Shown: in pieces, positions 35,891-43,550 of the stretch
How positions within the stretch are numbered: the first letter of the stretch is position 1
How the letters are laid out: the number at the start of each line of letters is the position of its first letter
NCBI GenBank assembly: GCA_947645355.1
Contig: CANSCI010000002.1
Span: 27,054 to 91,053, forward strand
Source of the DNA: an uncultured Dorea sp.
Lineage (GTDB): Bacteria > Bacillota > Clostridia > Lachnospirales > Lachnospiraceae
Reading direction: 5' to 3'
Length of the DNA stretch: 64,000 bases
Position numbers and translations under genes: made by a program
The notes under the pieces: generated by a model
Database searches by the model: none
The model's input: only the letters and a program-made list of their open reading frames with translations
What the model was told of the DNA's origin: nothing

Positions 35891-36903
35891 GCCAGATACC
35901 CCGCCTTTTTTAATCGTTCTCTGACCAGCTCGTCCGAAAAAATATCCTCATTCTTCGTCGCAAGTTCGGGCGTCAAAGGCTTCGCCTCCCGGTACTCGTG
36001 ATGCACACAGCCGTCACATAGTGTTCCTTCCAGCTTATCCTCTATAAATGCCTGACGTATCTTTTTCATTTTCTCACCATACCAGCCATCTTTAAGAGAA
36101 ACCTTGTTTAAGTCTGCCACCACGAGCATATTCTCAAAATCTGCGTTCTCTACCGATAAATACCCTTCACATGTTACCGATACAGCATCAAAAGGCAAAT
36201 TACACCGCCTGTACTGCTCTGTATCATCTGTACATTTTAGAAGGGTCTCGATCTCCGGCATGTAACCTCCCTGGTTATACACATTTTTAAAGACTATTTC
36301 ATCAGCCAACCCTTCAAACACTTCAAAATATTGATCTTTCATCCCTTGTGTATAACGAGTCAGAATACCTGTCACGAAAATTTTATAGGCTTTTCCTGTT
36401 TGTTCGCGATATTCATTCAAGTATTTTAGATGATCGCATACAACATTAAAATCATCACGCCCATGAATAAATGCGTACATTTCCCGCTCCGGCGCATTGA
36501 TTGAAAACTTCACACTGTCTATACCGGCATCTACCACCGCCCGAATCTTTTCCGGAGTCGCCAAAGCTCCATTCGATGTCAGATACACATAAGAATAGCC
36601 CATTTCCTTTGCCCACCGAATATATTCCGGCAATTCCTTTACAAGAAAAGGCTCCCCTGTCGCATAAAACCCTACTTCCCTGGTTCCTAAATCATATGCC
36701 TGCTGTAGAATATCTCGTACAAATGCCGGTTTAATCATTTGTACGGGGCGTTTCATCTTCTGGTGGGCACAAAAAATGCATGCATGGTTACAGGCATTCG
36801 ATGTTTCTATGAGAAAATTAGTATAAGGAAAAGGTGGTTCCAAACAATACAATTCTTTTCTGTCAGCTTTTTTTAAAGTAATTCGTTCTTGCAAATTCAT
36901 CAT
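35887..36903 (-). CDS. Radical SAM protein
   Basis: 338 residues. Cys38, Cys42 and Cys45 (CNHACIFC) form the CX3CX2C [4Fe-4S]/SAM site; FYATGEPFL follows as the GE motif, and YVYLTSNGAL is typical. A Cys-poor C-terminal region ends with a possible auxiliary cluster site (RRCNLPFDAVSVTCEG, LCDGCVHH). No cobalamin-binding domain is present, so B12-dependent methylation is unlikely. Its stop overlaps the PEP mutase start by 4 nt, linking it to the phosphonate or its glycan acceptor. Substrate unknown. Of the two starting ATGs (36903, 36900) the second is better spaced from the ribosome site. Confidence 0.85.
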   Translation of the reverse strand: MMNLQERITLKKADRKELYCLEPPFPYTNFLIETSNACNHACIFCAHQKMKRPVQMIKPAFVRDILQQAYDLGTREVGFYATGEPFLVKELPEYIRWAKEMGYSYVYLTSNGALATPEKIRAVVDAGIDSVKFSINAPEREMYAFIHGRDDFNVVCDHLKYLNEYREQTGKAYKIFVTGILTRYTQGMKDQYFEVFEGLADEIVFKNVYNQGGYMPEIETLLKCTDDTEQYRRCNLPFDAVSVTCEGYLSVENADFENMLVVADLNKVSLKDGWYGEKMKKIRQAFIEDKLEGTLCDGCVHHEYREAKPLTPELATKNEDIFSDELVRERLKKAGYLA

Positions 36904-36967
36904 GTACTCCTCCCTACGCAGATATCTTATTTTACAGACTTTAATTCAATAGCACTTCTCATTCATT

Positions 36968-37978
36968 TCATACCTCATATTTTTTTAATAATTTATCCCT
37001 GCATGAGGTTATTTCCACAGTCGAGCCACAGGACGGATAGGTACACTTTCTACAGAATGTATAGCCGCTGTTCTCACCTCGAAGTTCCTGCACCCGCAGA
37101 CCCTTTAGCCTCGAACCATTCCAAATCTCTTGAATATTTGATTCATACACATTTCCCAAGTTCTCCATTTGATATCCATAATCCACACAACAAGGGCTGA
37201 CCGATCCGTCACAGTGAATCAACAGCTCATAAAACATCTGCGGGCAAACAATTCTCCGGCCATCAGCAGACGCTTTCCAATCAAATACTTCCGAATCATA
37301 CATTTGTCCGCCTCCACCAGTGATTTCCAAGCCTGGCCACACATCCACAATATGATCTATATTAATTGAATCCGTCCAGCCTTCAAATAGTGACACAAAC
37401 TGTGCTCTTTGGGCTTCATCAAAACTCTCACCGTTTATCTTCACATGCAGATGGCAGGCTCCTCGGATCTTATAAAAATATTGAATTTGTTTGTAAACCT
37501 GTTCAAAATCAACATGTGTTCCTACATTTTTTTGAAAACTTACATCATCTATTCCATTTAATGAAACCGACAGTCTGTCTAGCCCTGCCTCCACTAAACG
37601 CCTGGAAATATCCTCTGCCAATAAACTTCCATTCGTTGTTATTGCTGTCTCTCTCGCAACCTTGCTTTCCTTGAGAAGTCTCACATAATCAGGAACTTTT
37701 TTATTCAGCAAAGGTTCCCCTAACCCAAACAAATGGACTACATTAATCGGTTCTTCAAAATCACGCAGCTGATCCAATATGCGGGCAAATGTCTGTTCAC
37801 TCATTGAGCCCCCATGAAAATCCATCTTACTCTGAAAACAGAAATGACAGCGAAAGTTGCAGAGGTCACAGGGATCAATCAGAATACGCAAGGGTTGTCT
37901 AAGCGGCAGCAGTTCCTGTAATGGTACACGATCCTCATGAATCGGCACTTTTAAATGTTTCCTATAATCCTGTTCCAT
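36968..37978 (-). CDS. Radical SAM/SPASM protein
   Basis: 336 residues. The CX3CX2C site is Cys40, Cys44, Cys47 (CNFRCHFC). VVHLFGLGEPLLNK holds the GE motif. The C-terminus is a SPASM domain with CPQMFYELLIHCDGSVSPCCVDYG and CRKCTYPSCG, which would bind auxiliary Fe-S clusters. SPASM enzymes modify peptides or oxidise sugars and alcohols; in glycan loci, oxidation or epimerisation of a sugar or cofactor-bound alcohol is conceivable. It is a distant relative of the neighbouring radical SAM protein rather than a recent duplicate. Confidence 0.88.
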   Translation of the reverse strand: MEQDYRKHLKVPIHEDRVPLQELLPLRQPLRILIDPCDLCNFRCHFCFQSKMDFHGGSMSEQTFARILDQLRDFEEPINVVHLFGLGEPLLNKKVPDYVRLLKESKVARETAITTNGSLLAEDISRRLVEAGLDRLSVSLNGIDDVSFQKNVGTHVDFEQVYKQIQYFYKIRGACHLHVKINGESFDEAQRAQFVSLFEGWTDSINIDHIVDVWPGLEITGGGGQMYDSEVFDWKASADGRRIVCPQMFYELLIHCDGSVSPCCVDYGYQMENLGNVYESNIQEIWNGSRLKGLRVQELRGENSGYTFCRKCTYPSCGSTVEITSCRDKLLKKYEV

Positions 37979-37993
37979 CTCATACCCACCTCT

Positions 37994-39097
37994 CTAAACC
38001 GCATATAATACCGTCTGAATGCCGTACCGACTGTGATTTCTTATATAGAATTTATAATCCTTCCGCAAACTATCTATGTATTTTGGAATTTCAACAATAT
38101 CTTCCGGTTTATGATAAATGCAAATTGCCAGCCTGGGTTTATATTTCCGAATCGTTTCCTCTGCCCCACACAGCGCTTTTAATTCAGAACCTTCGATATC
38201 CATTTTAATATAGGTTGCTTTTTCTCCCTCCAAAATATCATCTATCGTTCTTACCTGGTTCTTTGTCTCTCCTTCATCCATAATCCTTGAACTGCTATCC
38301 TGACCGGAAAACATGCAAAGAGTACCTGTCCGATCCCACACACCTGCCGCAATAATTTCCACATTTTTCAGTGATTTTAATGCCGTCCGCATCTGTTTTG
38401 CATTCGTTGGATCCGCTTCGATACAAAAGATTTTTTGATAACGTGTAATCCCATATTCATGCAAATATTCTACGAATTGAAGAGCTTCCTCACCATGATA
38501 CGCGCCGCAATTTACAAAAACCTCATCTTCCTGCGGAACCACAATACCTTTTGCAAAATAGGCATTTGGTTCGCTGTCCTCTTTCTGATACACCCCGGTC
38601 ATTCTCTGGAAAAGAAAATCCCTAACTGCTTCGCGCGATCTGCAGTCATATACCCGCTCATTCAGCCAATTCCAATTTTGACGGTTCTTTTGATAAAACT
38701 CATAAGAAATAGTGCCGCAGCATCCGGTCAAACAGAGTGCTCCTATAAAATCCAGTGCATATACCCTGCATACATATTCGGACAGGCTCCCCAGCTGATC
38801 CTCGCAATATCCGGCAAAGCCTATTACCAGACTGCACTTATGCGAAGGCAAATATTCTTCCAGCATAAAAACGGGAGTGTCATTCCATTCATGTATATTG
38901 CTATCCCAAAATTCCCGATTTATTAAAAATCCGCTTATTTCAATTCCCCTGCTCTCCAAATACTGTTTAATTTTTTTAGCAAGTTTTGCCCCTCCCCATA
39001 TAAAAACAGGCACATTCGATGCCCGCATTTCTTGAATTGCCTTGTCTATCTGATTTTCTGTAAAATTCTCATCTATATATGTGTTTATATCCAGCAT
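37994..39097 (-). CDS. FkbM-family methyltransferase with N-terminal Rossmann-like domain
   Basis: 367 residues. Residues ~30-115 are the recurring domain (VPVFIWGGAKLAKKI, SGFLINREF, SLVIGFAGY). The C-terminal part is FkbM: VFVNCGAYHGEEALQFV, KIFCIEADPTNAKQM and YIKMDIEGSELKALCGA. FkbM enzymes O-methylate sugars or natural products with SAM. It is the first gene behind the consensus promoter at 39138-39166, and AGGAG lies about 8 nt before its ATG. Confidence 0.88.
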   Translation of the reverse strand: MLDINTYIDENFTENQIDKAIQEMRASNVPVFIWGGAKLAKKIKQYLESRGIEISGFLINREFWDSNIHEWNDTPVFMLEEYLPSHKCSLVIGFAGYCEDQLGSLSEYVCRVYALDFIGALCLTGCCGTISYEFYQKNRQNWNWLNERVYDCRSREAVRDFLFQRMTGVYQKEDSEPNAYFAKGIVVPQEDEVFVNCGAYHGEEALQFVEYLHEYGITRYQKIFCIEADPTNAKQMRTALKSLKNVEIIAAGVWDRTGTLCMFSGQDSSSRIMDEGETKNQVRTIDDILEGEKATYIKMDIEGSELKALCGAEETIRKYKPRLAICIYHKPEDIVEIPKYIDSLRKDYKFYIRNHSRYGIQTVLYAV

Positions 39098-39137
39098 TTA
39101 TTTTCTCCTACTTATATTCACAAAATACACTAATGTA

Positions 39138-39166
39138 ATTATAGCAAAAGCTTGTCAGCCATGCAA
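39138..39166 (-). promoter_or_regulatory. Internal promoter ahead of the FkbM-phosphonate genes
   Basis: Minus strand TTGCAT (39161-39166), 17-nt spacer, perfect TATAAT (39138-39143), 40 nt before the FkbM ATG. Just upstream on the transcript a short G+C hairpin followed by TTTTT (39178-39195) may weakly end the preceding unit. This would make the phosphonate part a separately transcribed block. Confidence 0.6.
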
Positions 39167-39218
39167 TATTCTGACATAAAAACGGCGGCTGCCGCTTATA
39201 TAACCTTCTTGAATTCAT

Positions 39219-39848
39219 TTAATACCCGATCACCTGTACAGTCCAATTCCGTGATAAGAAAGTCAAAAAATTACCCCCCCCTTCATAATATCCATTCCAA
39301 CAATCTACATTTCTTTCAAAATCAGATGAAAACGTAACATTATAGGATAAAATTTTATCAACACATTCTTTTATGGTATAACGCCCATCATTTTGCAATA
39401 TAATATCCGGTGTCTTTGGAAATTCCACATGTAAATCTATTCCTGCCAGATTTTTCAATTCTCCCCTCTCAGCTTTTGAATACAATTCCTTCTGATCGCG
39501 TTTTTTTAAGATCTCTAATCCAACATCTAAAAAGACTTCTACATATCCTTTGTTATGCTTCCTATTCCACTCCCTTACCTCATCAAACATTGCTATGGTA
39601 CAGCAAATCACAGTCATCCCCTGATCTGTTAAAAGTTTACATAACAGTGCATATTTAATAGCTCTTTTTCTCCGGTCTTCCTCCGAATACCCCAAATCCT
39701 CTGCGACTATCTTCTTTAACACATCTCCATCCAATAAGACTACGTTCTTATTTTTCTTTTTTATTTCACAGTACAACCTATTTCCTATTGTTGTCTTTCC
39801 AGCACCCGACAAGCCTGTTATCCAATATAAAATTCCTGCCTGTTCCAT
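39219..39848 (-). CDS. Adenylylsulfate-kinase-like P-loop kinase, C-terminus probably frameshifted
   Basis: 209 residues as read. APS-kinase (CysC) features: P-loop GLSGAGKTT (12-20), LLDGDVLKK, RRKRAIKYALL, VICCTIAMFDEVREWNR and NLAGIDLHVEFPKTPD. No ATP sulfurylase or sulfotransferase is near, so it more likely phosphorylates a cluster intermediate than makes PAPS. Past a run of eight G and six T (coding strand, 39268-39281) the frame yields NFLTFLSRNWTVQVIGY. One extra T would instead give FFDFLITELDCTGDRVLNEF..., ending TAA at 39196, which looks more like a natural C-terminus. Either a real 1-nt deletion or a sequencing error. The catalytic core is unaffected. Confidence 0.75.
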   Translation of the reverse strand: MEQAGILYWITGLSGAGKTTIGNRLYCEIKKKNKNVVLLDGDVLKKIVAEDLGYSEEDRRKRAIKYALLCKLLTDQGMTVICCTIAMFDEVREWNRKHNKGYVEVFLDVGLEILKKRDQKELYSKAERGELKNLAGIDLHVEFPKTPDIILQNDGRYTIKECVDKILSYNVTFSSDFERNVDCWNGYYEGGGNFLTFLSRNWTVQVIGY

Positions 39849-39874
39849 ACACTTATTCTACTTTCCTCTATTAA

Positions 39875-41413
39875 TTATAGTGTTAAAAATTTATTTTTTA
39901 TAAATTCTTTAATTCTTTGACCATTCTTTCCGTCAAAATGTTTCACATATTTTTTCGAAGCCTGTTTCCTCACTTCAAGCATATAATCCTGTCCGTTTTT
40001 AACTAATTCAAAAAAAGAAAAAATATCTTCACTTGAATAGGCAGAATAGTAGCAGTTTGCCAGTTCAACATGGTAAGGCAAGTCTGTTTTAGATCTATAA
40101 GCCAAACAAATAGGCTTAAGCGTAGGCAGCGCAGAACATGTTATACCGCAAAAAGCGTCTGTTAGAATGCCGTCTGCTATGGAAAATGCATTGTCATAAG
40201 TAAGTTCATTATCAAAAACAATATTGGAACTTCGATGACAATAATCTTTTATCAGTTCCAAATCACTGGTACTCCAAAAACCATTCCTCAACATTTCGCT
40301 GATAAATGTTGGATGCGGTCTGAAAATAAAGCCTACTTCTTCATGCTCCTTTATATATTGAAATATCTTTTTTGCATATAAATCAAATGTCAGGTCTTTA
40401 GTAACAATGTAATCATTAACACCGTGATCCGTTGTCCATAAAATCACCTTTTTCCCTTTTAATTTTTCCCATCCTTTTATGTATTTCTTCTCCTGACAGG
40501 CCATAAAAATTCCGTCAAATTTTGCATTTCCCATTTCAATAATTTTTTCTGAAGCATAATCGGATTGCATGATTTCTCTGTATAATAATGAATCGAACAG
40601 ATAATAATCCGGTTGAAATCTGCCATATGCCTGTCCCTGCATTTTAAAGAAACTTTCCATATCATATTGATACCGTATCAACTGCATAGAAGCTACAATT
40701 ACTAATTTACAATACTTTTTACAATTTTCTATTTGGGTTACATAATCATAAGGATGGCATAATATTAAAATATCTGGGCAGTCCTCCTCAACATGATAGT
40801 CCGTCCAAGGTATGTGCGGAATTTCGAGTTCCTTAATTCGTCCTCCTAGTGCGTAATGTCCCGCAATCATCATTAAATCAAAGCTATCATCATTCTGGAA
40901 CGCCATATATATGGTCTTAATGGAATTCCATGTATTTAATGTTTGAATAAGAAATCTAACTTTTATCTTTCTTGTCAAATGCTTTTTTGCTTTTTCTGTT
41001 TGAACTGAAAGAACAGCATCAGGCAGAAAGTCACTTAAATAAAAATTACTCAAATGAAAATTGTCTGAGCCGGCAGCTTCTCTTACTAAATTTCTTAAAT
41101 TAATAATATTCGCTTCCGGTACAAATTCCTGCAGCTGCTTCAAAATAAACGCATTGGTTTTTTTATCCTCTATTGTTAAAATAACATACATGTCTTTTGA
41201 ATATTTTTCCTTCAATCCCTCACAATCCATGATAGAAGGATTAAATTTTGTATATTCATTGTCAACAATTAGTGCGGGAATTAGATCATAATACTCATTT
41301 AATATATTCTTTACATTCATCCCATTTTCGCCAAATGGATATATTACAAATCTATTTATTCCTTGCTTAATATATTTTTTTAGACATCTTTTTATATCAT
41401 TTTTGTTGATCAT
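39875..41413 (-). CDS. TagF-like transferase with N-terminal Rossmann-like domain
   Basis: 512 residues. Residues ~15-110 are the recurring domain in a looser form (RFVIYPFGENGMNVKNI, PALIVDNEY, VILTIEDK). The rest resembles CDP-glycerol glycerophosphotransferases: PDYYLFDSLLYREIM, MGNAKFDGI, VILWTTDHG, FIFRPHPTFISE and ADGILTDAFCGIT in place of TDYSS. It is among the most A+T-rich genes in the window, which suggests acquisition. ATG 41413 is chosen because GGAG lies 9 nt upstream; the frame opens at a TTG three codons earlier. Donor unknown; the adjacent kinase may supply a phosphorylated precursor. Confidence 0.75.
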   Translation of the reverse strand: MINKNDIKRCLKKYIKQGINRFVIYPFGENGMNVKNILNEYYDLIPALIVDNEYTKFNPSIMDCEGLKEKYSKDMYVILTIEDKKTNAFILKQLQEFVPEANIINLRNLVREAAGSDNFHLSNFYLSDFLPDAVLSVQTEKAKKHLTRKIKVRFLIQTLNTWNSIKTIYMAFQNDDSFDLMMIAGHYALGGRIKELEIPHIPWTDYHVEEDCPDILILCHPYDYVTQIENCKKYCKLVIVASMQLIRYQYDMESFFKMQGQAYGRFQPDYYLFDSLLYREIMQSDYASEKIIEMGNAKFDGIFMACQEKKYIKGWEKLKGKKVILWTTDHGVNDYIVTKDLTFDLYAKKIFQYIKEHEEVGFIFRPHPTFISEMLRNGFWSTSDLELIKDYCHRSSNIVFDNELTYDNAFSIADGILTDAFCGITCSALPTLKPICLAYRSKTDLPYHVELANCYYSAYSSEDIFSFFELVKNGQDYMLEVRKQASKKYVKHFDGKNGQRIKEFIKNKFLTL

Positions 41414-41455
41414 TAGAGCCAACTCCTAAATCTATAATTATTTATTGGATAACCG

Positions 41456-42226
41456 TTATATATATTCGCCTGCAGTAATTCTAAAATTACTTCCCGTCAT
41501 CATTTTTGACTCATCAGACATCAAATAAACCAGTGCCTCCATATAATCAGAACGTTCGCACATTCTTCCCATAGGAAGAATGTGCGCCGCCCTCTTTCTA
41601 AGCTCAGATTCACTTTCACCCATTGAATTTCGAAGCGTAACTTCACCCTCCGTCGGCGTCCAGCCCAGAGTCAAATAATTACACCGGATTCTTTCCGCCG
41701 CATAGTTGTGGGATATGTGTTCCATAAGAGTCAAAAGAACCCCCTTTGAACATGCATACGCCGCTCTGTCTTTTTCTCCTCCCCATGCATGGGCCGAGCC
41801 GGTTAAGACAATGGATCCGCCACTATTTTTTCTCATATACTTTATAGCCTGCTGACAGCAAAAAAAGGCCGCTTTAAAGTTCACATCCATAATATAATCA
41901 AATGTTTCCTCATTACATGAATCAAGAGGAGAAACCGGAGTCACCCCTGCATAATTAAAAAATCCATCTATATGTCCATAACAGGCCGCCGCCTCGTCAA
42001 ATAACCGCTTACAATCTTCCACGTTCTCTAAATCTGTATGAACAAACATTCCTTCACTCTCATAAATGTGAATCATCTTTAGAACCTTGGAGGCTGCCGC
42101 TTTATCTCTCCCCCCGATTACAACTTTAGCACCTCTTTGGGCAAATGTTTCTGCAGCAGATCTTCCGACACCTTTTGTTCCCCCCGAAATAACTATAACT
42201 TTATTCAACAATTTTTTATCACTCAT
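41456..42226 (-). CDS. Short-chain dehydrogenase/reductase
   Basis: 256 residues, classical SDR length. GGTKGVGRSAAETFA is the nucleotide-binding TGxxxGxG region, NYAGV replaces NNAG, and the active site is Ser (SAHAWGG) with YACSKG as YxxxK. It probably reduces or oxidises a sugar, polyol or amino-acid-derived group with NAD(P)H. It overlaps the ATP-grasp gene by 8 nt, so it is co-translated with it. Substrate unknown. Confidence 0.88.
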   Translation of the reverse strand: MSDKKLLNKVIVISGGTKGVGRSAAETFAQRGAKVVIGGRDKAAASKVLKMIHIYESEGMFVHTDLENVEDCKRLFDEAAACYGHIDGFFNYAGVTPVSPLDSCNEETFDYIMDVNFKAAFFCCQQAIKYMRKNSGGSIVLTGSAHAWGGEKDRAAYACSKGVLLTLMEHISHNYAAERIRCNYLTLGWTPTEGEVTLRNSMGESESELRKRAAHILPMGRMCERSDYMEALVYLMSDESKMMTGSNFRITAGEYI

Positions 42227-43550
42227 AATTTCCCAACATCAATGCCTTTGATACATCAAAGCCTTTTAAGATCATCTCGTTTCCATTTTCATCCAGTGCT
42301 GATACTTTGTCCATATATTCATTTAATGCATTTGCCAATTCCTGCTTTGTTTCGCATACGATGTATAATCGTGTCAAAACTTGTTTTTCTGTTCCGATCC
42401 AGTTTGGCAGAACTTCATCTCCCTCATACAATCTTTGTACATTTGAAACAATTCTACTATCGTCCTCTAAACCTTCCATGCCGCTGATTTTTTTGATTTT
42501 ACCCTTCGAAAGCAAAAACCAAAGAGTTGCTGCCCATTTTCCTCTAAAATAAGCATCGTCACATTCAGCCAAATCAATATCTCCTTCTGTACCTGTTAAG
42601 GCAAACCGAATCAGCATTTCTCTCTGATCAAACCCATGGATTGCATTCATCAGAAGATGCGGAGCTTCCCCCTGAAGTCGGAATCCTGTATCATATACAT
42701 AAAATTCTCCATTCTCATAAAATGCAGAAAGCATTAATACACCATTTCTGATGCCAATGGCTTTAAAGATTCTGCATACATTATCATGCATTCGTTCAAA
42801 ATACTCTTTTATATGTTTAGATGGATAAGTCCCCCCCAAACATACCCGGCTCAGGCCCTTTTGCTCATCTGTTGTATAACGGTCATAAATACACGAAGCG
42901 CTGCACACGCCGTCCTTAAAAGTATAATACATACCCATATCTTCACACTGCATATACTTTTCAACAATAAAACGTTTTTTTCTGGATTCAGAAAGTGCTT
43001 TCTCCACGGCAGCAGCTAAGTCTTTTTCCTCATAGCATACCGTCATTCCCTTTCCGCTGCAGCTGTCTACAGGCTTTACCATGACCGGATATTCAATCTT
43101 TTCTATATCACTTTGCTTCATCCCTGCATCGAGATAAAATTCTGGAATACCATGAATACCATACCTTTCACAGGTTGACTTAAAAACATCTTTGTAAGAA
43201 AAAACATCAACAATCTCTTGTGTGGCATAGCAATGAAAGCCCAGCGCGTCACAAACCTTACAGTATGACGGGACTAAAACATCTGCCACTCCGACCAAGA
43301 CACCATCCACATTTTCCCTTTCAGCAAGGGCTATAACTCCTGGCACATCCATTCCATCAACATCAAAACTCTTCCATGCATACTTTTTAGCATCATCTGT
43401 GGGACAATTACTTGTTACTAATGTTTTAATTCCCATATGATTTGCGTACTCTACAAGCTGGGTTGTTTCTTGATTAGCTCCCAAAATTAACAGCTTGCTT
43501 TCTGCAAGATCCCTATTTCCTTCTACATTGCCATTCCATGACTTTTTCAT
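42219..43550 (-). CDS. ATP-grasp ligase
   Basis: 443 residues. LLILGANQETTQLVEYA starts a pre-ATP-grasp fold; YPVMVKPVDSCSGKGM is the ATP-binding glycine-rich region, RFIVEKYMQCEDMGM and YVYDTGFRLQGEAPH supply Mg and substrate ligands. It resembles carboxylate-amine ligases of the carbamoyl-phosphate/biotin carboxylase-like group. Translationally coupled to an aminotransferase on one side (ATGA) and an SDR on the other, it could join an amino or carboxylic acid to an amino sugar. This is inference from context. Confidence 0.82.
   Translation of the reverse strand: MKKSWNGNVEGNRDLAESKLLILGANQETTQLVEYANHMGIKTLVTSNCPTDDAKKYAWKSFDVDGMDVPGVIALAERENVDGVLVGVADVLVPSYCKVCDALGFHCYATQEIVDVFSYKDVFKSTCERYGIHGIPEFYLDAGMKQSDIEKIEYPVMVKPVDSCSGKGMTVCYEEKDLAAAVEKALSESRKKRFIVEKYMQCEDMGMYYTFKDGVCSASCIYDRYTTDEQKGLSRVCLGGTYPSKHIKEYFERMHDNVCRIFKAIGIRNGVLMLSAFYENGEFYVYDTGFRLQGEAPHLLMNAIHGFDQREMLIRFALTGTEGDIDLAECDDAYFRGKWAATLWFLLSKGKIKKISGMEGLEDDSRIVSNVQRLYEGDEVLPNWIGTEKQVLTRLYIVCETKQELANALNEYMDKVSALDENGNEMILKGFDVSKALMLGNYE

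Noticed and set aside
39273..39281. Run of eight G as a classical on/off phase-variation tract
   Set aside because: Gain or loss of one G leads to a stop a few codons later and leaves the kinase core intact, so it would not switch the enzyme off; a lost T in the adjacent run explains the sequence better.
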